Part shown: positions 52,941 through 57,975 of the stretch, one piece after another
How positions within the stretch are numbered: the first letter of the stretch is position 1
How the letters are laid out: each line of letters starts with the position of its first letter
Assembly: GCF_017308975.1 (NCBI RefSeq)
Contig: NZ_JADWPD010000049.1
Coordinates: forward strand, 1-57,975
Source of the DNA: Amycolatopsis sp. MtRt-6
GTDB lineage: Bacteria > Actinomycetota > Actinomycetes > Mycobacteriales > Pseudonocardiaceae
Length of the DNA stretch: 57,975 nt
Direction: 5' to 3'
Position numbers and translations under genes: made by a program
Notes under the pieces: generated by a model
What the model was told of the DNA's origin: nothing
The model's input: the letters and a program-made list of their open reading frames with translations, nothing else
Databases searched by the model: none

Positions 52941-54290
52941 GTACCGCATCACGGCGCACAGCTCGTCCGGCGGCAGGGCGCCGAGCCGGTCGAGCTCGCC
53001 GCGGCGGACGTCCACCAGCGTCGCCGCCAGCTCGGCGCCGAACGCCGACGTCAACGCGCTGTCCGCTTCGAACGCCGTCACCGCGTCGGCCAGCGACGTC
53101 GGCAGCCGCTCGGGCGAGGGGAGCGTGCCGGGGTCGACGTCGACCGGCTCGGGCAGTGTCGAGCGCTCCCGCACCCCGGCCAGGCCCGCGAAGATCAGCC
53201 CCGCCACCACCAGGTACGGGTTCGCCGTCAGGTCGAAGCACTTGACCTCGAAGTTCGCCGCCCGGTCGCGCTGCCCGGCCGGGCCCTGGACCAGCCGCAG
53301 CGGCGCCTCGCGGTTCTCCAGGCCCCACACGCGGAACACCCCGGCCCAGTGGTGCGGTTCGAGCCGCAGGTAGCTGACTACCGACGGCGCGCCGATCGCC
53401 AGCAGCGCCGGCAGCCGCGACAGGATGCCGGCGCCGAACGCCTCCGCAGTCTCGGTGAGCCCGAACCGCCGGTCGCCGCCGGCGCAAAGGTTGCGGTCGC
53501 CGTCCCACAGGCTCAGGTGGACGTGGCCGCCGTTGCCGACGCCGTCCGGGGCGAACTTCGGCGTGAACGACGCCCGCAGCCCGTACTGCTCGCTGACCGT
53601 CCGGATGGTCTCGCGCGTCAGCACCGCGACGTCCGCCGCGCGCACCGGGTCGCCGGCCGCCACCGACACCTCGAACTGGCCGGCCGCGTACTCCGGGTGG
53701 ATCTGTTCCACCGCGACACCCTGGGCGGCCAGGGTGGACACCAGTTTGCGCAGGTAGCCCGCCTGCGAAGACAGCCGCCCGTAGCCGTAAGCCGGGCCCG
53801 CGGTGGCCGAGCGCGGGTCGTCCGGCGCGTCCGCCGCCGTGATCACCCACTCGATCTCGAACGCCGTCCGCGCGTTGTAGCCCAGCTCCGCGAGCCGGGC
53901 CGTCGCGGTCGCGGCCAGCGCCCGCGCGTCCTGCGGGTGCGGCTCGCCGTCCTGGTCGTACCGCCACGCCGGGGCCCACGCCCAGCCGGGCTGCGCGGCC
54001 AGCGGCACGAGCGCGTCGAGGTCCGGGTGCAGCCGCAGGTCGCCGACCGGGCCGCGCGAATGCCTGCCGCCGACGATCTCGTCGGTGGCCAGGAAGAAGT
54101 CGAACGAGTTCGACGCGCCGACACCCCACGCCGCCGCCGACCACAGCCGGTCCACCGGGACGGCCTTCACCCGCGCGATGCCGCTGTTGTCCACGAAGGT
54201 CAGTGCGACGAGCTCCACGCCGGCGGCGCGCAGGGCGTCGGCCCGGAGTGCGCCCTGTTGCGCGAGTTCTGCCCGATCGAGCCGGCTCAT
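52932..54290 (-). CDS. Glutamine synthetase-like gamma-glutamyl-amine ligase
   Basis: 452 residues from ATG 54290 behind GGGGGCAGG; GTG 54311 would add seven residues. It is GlnA-like in N-domain (FVDNSGIARVKAVPV) and catalytic motifs (FEIEWVIT, GNGGHVHLSLWDG, PHHWAGVFRVWGLENREAPLR, NFEVKCFDLTANPYLV). Sequence style is that of GlnA3/4 or FluG C-domain proteins that join glutamate to amines, not of nitrogen-assimilating GlnA. A FluG-type hydrolase and an M20 hydrolase lie divergently beside it. Confidence 0.85.
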   Translation of the reverse strand: MSRLDRAELAQQGALRADALRAAGVELVALTFVDNSGIARVKAVPVDRLWSAAAWGVGASNSFDFFLATDEIVGGRHSRGPVGDLRLHPDLDALVPLAAQPGWAWAPAWRYDQDGEPHPQDARALAATATARLAELGYNARTAFEIEWVITAADAPDDPRSATAGPAYGYGRLSSQAGYLRKLVSTLAAQGVAVEQIHPEYAAGQFEVSVAAGDPVRAADVAVLTRETIRTVSEQYGLRASFTPKFAPDGVGNGGHVHLSLWDGDRNLCAGGDRRFGLTETAEAFGAGILSRLPALLAIGAPSVVSYLRLEPHHWAGVFRVWGLENREAPLRLVQGPAGQRDRAANFEVKCFDLTANPYLVVAGLIFAGLAGVRERSTLPEPVDVDPGTLPSPERLPTSLADAVTAFEADSALTSAFGAELAATLVDVRRGELDRLGALPPDELCAVMRYLH

Positions 54291-54401
54291 CCTGCCCCCG
54301 TCGATGTCCACTGAGTCGATTGCTTGCGAAATGAGGTGGAGATCGTGTCAGACTCCGCCGAAACCCGTCCAGGGCTGCGCCGATCCCGGTCCGCACCGGC
54401 C

Positions 54402-54452
54402 TACGCTCGTAGGGTGGGAGAGAAGCTGCCGAGTGTGGACGGAGGCACATGA
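54402..54452 (+). promoter_or_regulatory. Leaderless promoter and 12-codon upstream ORF before the amidohydrolase
   Basis: TACGCT (54402-54407) stands 6 bases before GTG 54414, which opens VGEKLPSVDGGT and stops at 54450-54452, overlapping the amidohydrolase ATG (ATGA). The main gene also has a GGAGG site inside this ORF, so the ORF would load ribosomes next to it. Confidence 0.4.
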
Positions 54453-55573
54453 GGAGTTTGCTCCCGTTCGTCGCGGATCTGCCCCTGGTCGACCACCACT
54501 GCCACGGCGTCGTCACCCGCGACGTCGACCGCGCCGGTTTCGAGGCGATGCTGACCGAGGCCGACGCGCCTTCGCCGCTGGGGACCAGCCTGTTCGACTC
54601 GCTCATCGGGCTGGCCGTGCGCGCACGCTGCGCGCCCGTGCTCGACCTGCCGGAGCACGCCCCGGCCGAGGCCTACCTCGAGCGTCGCGCCGAACTGGGC
54701 GCGGCCGAGGTGGCCCGGCGGTTCCTGCGGGCCACCGGCACGACCGATTTCCTCCTCGACGGCGGGTTCCTCCCCGGCGAACTGACCACGACCGCGGGGT
54801 TCGCCGAGCTGGCGGGCACGCGCGCGCACGACGTCGTCCGGCTGGAACAGGTGGCCGAGTACGTCATCCGCGGCAGCACGGCACACGGGTTCGCCACCGC
54901 CTTCGCCGACGAGCTGGGGAAACGCGCCGAGACCGCCGTCGGGCTCAAGTCGATCGCGGCCTACCGCGTCGGCCTGGAACTGGGGGGTTCGCCGCCGTCC
55001 GCGCCGGAGGTCGAAGCCGCGGCCGGGCGGTGGCTCGCGTCGGGCACCCCGCGCCTGGCCGACGAGGTGCTGCACCGGCACCTCGTGTTCACCGGCCTCG
55101 ACCTCGGCCTGCCGGTGCAGTTCCACGTCGGCTACGGCGACGCCGACGTCGACCTGCGCCGCTGCGACCCGCTGCTGCTCACCGGGCTCCTGCGGGCCAC
55201 CCGCGGCAGCGGCGTGCCGATCCTGCTGCTGCACAACTACCCGTTCCACCGCAATGCCGCGTATCTGGCGCAGGTCTTCGAGCACGTGTTCGTCGACGCC
55301 GGGCTCATCACGCACAACGCGGGGTTCCGGGCGCCGGCCGTGCTGGCCGAGCTCCTGGAGATCGCGCCGTTCGGGAAGGTCCTCTTCTCCACCGACGCCT
55401 TCGGGCTGGCCGAGCTGTACCACCTGGGCACCGCCCTGTTCCGGCAGGGTTTGTCGGATTTCGCGCGTGCCGCGCTCGACGCCGGCGCGATGTCCGAAAA
55501 GGACGCCGTCCGGCTGTGTGCTTTGGTGGGACACGAGAACGCGAAGAGGATCTACCGCTTGGAGCACGTGTGA
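54449..55573 (+). CDS. FluG-type amidohydrolase
   Basis: 374 residues. The metal site opens LPLVDHHCHGVV, with later LVQFHVGYGD-type and LLLHNYPFHRNAAYLAQVFEHVFVDAGLITHN segments of the amidohydrolase_2 branch fused to GS domains in fungal FluG. Here hydrolase and synthetase are separate divergent genes. Likely hydrolyses the gamma-glutamyl product or a related amide. Stop overlaps the next start (GTGA). Confidence 0.85.
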   Translation: MRSLLPFVADLPLVDHHCHGVVTRDVDRAGFEAMLTEADAPSPLGTSLFDSLIGLAVRARCAPVLDLPEHAPAEAYLERRAELGAAEVARRFLRATGTTDFLLDGGFLPGELTTTAGFAELAGTRAHDVVRLEQVAEYVIRGSTAHGFATAFADELGKRAETAVGLKSIAAYRVGLELGGSPPSAPEVEAAAGRWLASGTPRLADEVLHRHLVFTGLDLGLPVQFHVGYGDADVDLRRCDPLLLTGLLRATRGSGVPILLLHNYPFHRNAAYLAQVFEHVFVDAGLITHNAGFRAPAVLAELLEIAPFGKVLFSTDAFGLAELYHLGTALFRQGLSDFARAALDAGAMSEKDAVRLCALVGHENAKRIYRLEHV

Positions 55574-56739
55574 GTGATCTGTGGACCCGGTGGACGCAGG
55601 CGATCGCCGACGAACTGCCCGCCGCCGTCGAGCTCCGGCACGCGGTGCACGCCGACCCCCGCGGCTCCGGCGACGAGGAGGACACCGCCCGCCTGGTGGC
55701 CGCCGCGCTCGGCATGGGCGACGGCACCCGCGTCGCCAAGACCGGCCGCGCGATCCGGGTGCCCGGCGGGGCCGGGCCGGGCGTGGCGCTGCGGGCCGAG
55801 CTCGACGCGCTCCCGGTGCTGGAGGGCACCGGCGTGCCGTGGGCGTCCGGGAACGACCTGATGCACGCGTGCGGCCACGACGTCCACCTCGCCGCGCTGG
55901 TCGCCGTCTGCCGGGCCGCGGAGCGCGTCGGCGTGCCGCGGCCGGTCCTGGCGCTGCTGCAGCCGCGGGAGGAGACGTCGCCGCCCGGCGCGCTCGACGT
56001 CGTCGAGTCCGGAGTGCTGGCCGAGCACGGGGTGGACACGGTGATCGGCGCGCACGTCCAGCCGCGGATCGCGCACGGCGTCGTCGCGGCGGTGCCGGGC
56101 CCGGTGAACGCCTCGACCGACGAGTTCGAGGTCACGATGCACGGCCAGGGCGGCCACGCCGGCTACCCGCACCTGCTGCGCGACCCCATCCTGGCGCTGT
56201 CCCAGCTGGTGGTGAGCCTGCAGCAGCTGGCGTCCCGCCGGATCGACCCGGTGTTCGGCGCGGTCTGCTCGATCGGCCGCATCCAGGGCGGCGCGGCGGC
56301 CAACGTCGTCCCGAACAGCGCGAGCGCGTTCGGCTCCCTGCGGTTGATGCGCGCGAAGGACCGCGAGCGAGCCCTGGAGACCCTGGCCGAGATCGTCCAC
56401 GGCACCGCGCGGGCGCACGGCTGCACGGCGGAGCTGGAGATCAGCCCGTGCGAGCCGGTCCTGGACAACGACGCTTTCCTGGCCGCGGGTGCCCAGCGGT
56501 GGCTGCGGCACGCCGGCTTCGTCGTCGACGAGGGGTTCCGGTCGTTCGGCGCCGACGACTTCGCCCACTACTGCGGCGGCGCGACCCGGGGGCTGATGCT
56601 GTTCGTCGGCCTCGGCGACACGGCGGGCGTGCCGAGCCTGCACGACGAACGGTTCCTGCCGCGTGACCAAGCCGTCACCCAGGTCGCGCACGCGCTGGTG
56701 GCGGGGTACCTGGCCGCCTTGGATGCTCCGGCGCCTTAG
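55570..56739 (+). CDS. M20-family metallo-amidohydrolase
   Basis: 389 residues. Zinc-site blocks ALRAELDALPVLEGTG, HACGHDVHLAAL, LQPREETSPPGA, GQGGHAGYPH and a terminal SFGADDFAHYCGG are intact. Members cleave N-acyl amino acids or peptides. Coupled to the FluG-type gene by overlap, so it should act in the same route. Confidence 0.9.
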   Translation: MSDLWTRWTQAIADELPAAVELRHAVHADPRGSGDEEDTARLVAAALGMGDGTRVAKTGRAIRVPGGAGPGVALRAELDALPVLEGTGVPWASGNDLMHACGHDVHLAALVAVCRAAERVGVPRPVLALLQPREETSPPGALDVVESGVLAEHGVDTVIGAHVQPRIAHGVVAAVPGPVNASTDEFEVTMHGQGGHAGYPHLLRDPILALSQLVVSLQQLASRRIDPVFGAVCSIGRIQGGAAANVVPNSASAFGSLRLMRAKDRERALETLAEIVHGTARAHGCTAELEISPCEPVLDNDAFLAAGAQRWLRHAGFVVDEGFRSFGADDFAHYCGGATRGLMLFVGLGDTAGVPSLHDERFLPRDQAVTQVAHALVAGYLAALDAPAP

Positions 56740-56742
56740 CGC

Positions 56743-56748
56743 TACGGT
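56743..56748 (+). promoter_or_regulatory. -10 element for leaderless lgt mRNA
   Basis: TACGGT, 6 bases, GTG 56755 (9 to ATG 56758). Confidence 0.5.
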
Positions 56749-56754
56749 GGCCGC

Positions 56755-57837
56755 GTGATGAGCGCCTTTCTCGCGACGATCCCCAGCCCCGACCGCGGTG
56801 TCTGGCACCTGGGACCGATCCCGCTCCGCGCGTACGCCCTGTGCATCATCGCCGGCATCATCGTGGCGATCTGGTGGGGCGAGCGCCGCTGGGTGGCCCG
56901 CGGCGGCACCAAGGGCACGGTGATCGACATCGCGGTGTTCGCGGTGCCGTTCGGCCTGGTCGGTGGCCGGTTGTACCACGTGATCACCGACCCCGAGCTG
57001 TACTTCACCGAGGGCCGCAACCCCTGGAAGGCGTTCGCGATCTGGGACGGCGGCCTCGGCATCTGGGGCGCGATCGCCCTCGGCGCGGTGGGCGCGCTCA
57101 TCGCCTGCCGCCGCCGCGGCATCCCGCTGCCGGCGATGGCGGACGCGGTCGCCCCTGGCATCGTCGTCGCGCAGGCGATCGGGCGCCTCGGCAACTACTT
57201 CAACCAGGAGCTGTACGGCGCGCACACCGACCTGCCGTGGGGGCTCGAGGTCTACCAGCGCTTCAACCCGGAGGACCCGGACAACCTGCTGAACGGCGTC
57301 GCGACGGGGCACATCCCGCTGCCGGAGAGCCCGGTCCACCCGACGTTCCTGTACGAGCTGATCTGGAACCTGCTGGTCGCGGCGCTGGTGGTGTGGGCGG
57401 ACCGCAAGTTCAAGCTCGGCCACGGGCGCGCGTTCGCGCTGTACGTGGCGGGCTACACGGCGGGCCGCGGCTGGATCGAGATGATGCGGACGGACACGGC
57501 CAACCACATCCTCGGCCTGCGGGTGAACGTGTGGACGTCGATCCTGCTGTTCGCGGGCGCGGTGGCGTACTTCGTGATCGCGGCCCGGCGGGGGCCGCGG
57601 GAGGCACTGGAGACCCTGGTGAGCAAGGACGCCCGGCCGGCACCGGACTCGCCGCCTTCGGACGCCTCGGTACCGGCCGCGGATTCCGCCTCCGCGGACG
57701 AGCCGGAGCACGCGAAGGTGGCGGCCGAGGCACCGGCTCCGGAGAAGCCCGCTGCTTCGGAGACGCCGGCCTCGGCTTCGTCCTCGTCCTCGACCTCGAC
57801 CTCGGCCGAGGAGCAGAAGAAGACCGACAAGAGCTGA
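56755..57837 (+). CDS. lgt: Prolipoprotein diacylglyceryl transferase
   Basis: 360 residues. Seven-helix Lgt with RAYALCIIAGIIVAIWWGERRW, the phosphatidylglycerol-site HVITDPELYF and signature GRLGNYFNQELYGAHTDLPWG. It adds diacylglycerol to the lipobox cysteine of lipoproteins. A ~90-residue Ala/Glu/Ser/Pro-rich cytosolic tail follows the membrane core, as in other actinomycetes but with no known function. The hairpin-like repeat fragment follows its stop. Confidence 0.96.
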   Translation: MMSAFLATIPSPDRGVWHLGPIPLRAYALCIIAGIIVAIWWGERRWVARGGTKGTVIDIAVFAVPFGLVGGRLYHVITDPELYFTEGRNPWKAFAIWDGGLGIWGAIALGAVGALIACRRRGIPLPAMADAVAPGIVVAQAIGRLGNYFNQELYGAHTDLPWGLEVYQRFNPEDPDNLLNGVATGHIPLPESPVHPTFLYELIWNLLVAALVVWADRKFKLGHGRAFALYVAGYTAGRGWIEMMRTDTANHILGLRVNVWTSILLFAGAVAYFVIAARRGPREALETLVSKDARPAPDSPPSDASVPAADSASADEPEHAKVAAEAPAPEKPAASETPASASSSSSTSTSAEEQKKTDKS

Positions 57838-57849
57838 AGCGCCAGTCTC

Positions 57850-57866
57850 AAGCGCCCCAATGGGGT
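57850..57866. repeat. Broken third copy of the hairpin element
   Basis: AAGCGCCCCAATG matches the left arm of copy A, after which the sequence departs (GGGTTGTTTCATC). The rest of the element is missing before the window ends. Confidence 0.5.
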
Positions 57867-57919
57867 TGTTTCATCGTGGTTTGTGCTGGTCAGGTCGGGT
57901 TGAGGGGGTGTGGTAGTGC

Positions 57920-57975
57920 TCAAGCGGGGCCTGGCCGGGCGTTGTCGCGGACGTTCTGTTCGTGCTGGGTGAGCA
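57920..57975 (-). CDS. C-terminal end of an unidentified protein (possible transposase)
   Basis: Reading from the right edge, a frame ends ...LTQHEQNVRDNARPGPA and a stop at 57920-57922. It starts outside the window. The flanking stretch 57866-57919 is GT-rich and unlike the local intergenic DNA. A mobile element inserted in the hairpin element is the best guess; only 18 residues are visible. Confidence 0.3.
   Translation of the reverse strand, partial: LTQHEQNVRDNARPGPA

Overview
The window is very GC-rich, with strong third-position G/C bias, many GTG starts and NTGA gene overlaps, and a scattered his/trp gene backbone that ends at lgt. This is an actinomycete of Pseudonocardiaceae type. 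Amycolatopsis is my best guess, from protein style and intergenic repeats; no marker gene proves it.

Left part (1-19.1 kb): a truncated ALF-repeat polymorphic toxin-like gene with an overlapping candidate immunity gene and a septum-formation-domain protein, then a type VII secretion (T7SS/ESX-like) locus. The locus has eccC on the minus strand; a plus-strand run of two or three WXG-style exported candidates, an LpqN-like protein, a YbaB/EspL-like protein and eccD; then eccE (minus) and eccB (plus). Two near-duplicate LuxR-type response regulators follow eccB. A DHFR-family gene and a Tat-exported GH30 glycosidase behind a CebR/LacI-type operator sit inside the locus. No mycosin, EccA or histidine kinase is visible.

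Backbone and islands (19.1-57.8 kb): hisD-hisC-hisB, hisH, priA, hisF-hisI, trpE-(membrane protein)-trpC-trpB-trpA and lgt appear in the usual actinobacterial order, separated by accessory blocks. Between hisB and hisH lie an MMPL pump with a TetR regulator and five evenly spaced operators, a 21-bp repeat array, kptA, soxR with a split transketolase, a large membrane protein, a Nudix enzyme and a glutaryl-CoA dehydrogenase-like enzyme. Between priA and hisF lie a DHFR/TetR pair, small enzymes, a sigma/anti-sigma pair and a phytase. Between hisI and trpE lie a DUF5753 regulator and a TetR. Between trpA and lgt lie a Uma2 nuclease, a Tat-exported amidase, a glutamine synthetase-like enzyme, a FluG-type amidohydrolase and an M20 hydrolase.

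Regulatory structure is unusually readable. Many backbone genes carry a -10-like hexamer exactly 6-7 nt before the start codon, as in leaderless transcripts. Several regulator genes share palindromes with their divergent neighbours. A dispersed hairpin element occurs twice intact, with compensatory changes, and once broken at the right edge. Two unrelated genes (trpC and the acyl-CoA dehydrogenase) are each preceded by a short upstream reading frame of similar sequence that overlaps their start codon. All family assignments come from reading the sequence; no database search was run.
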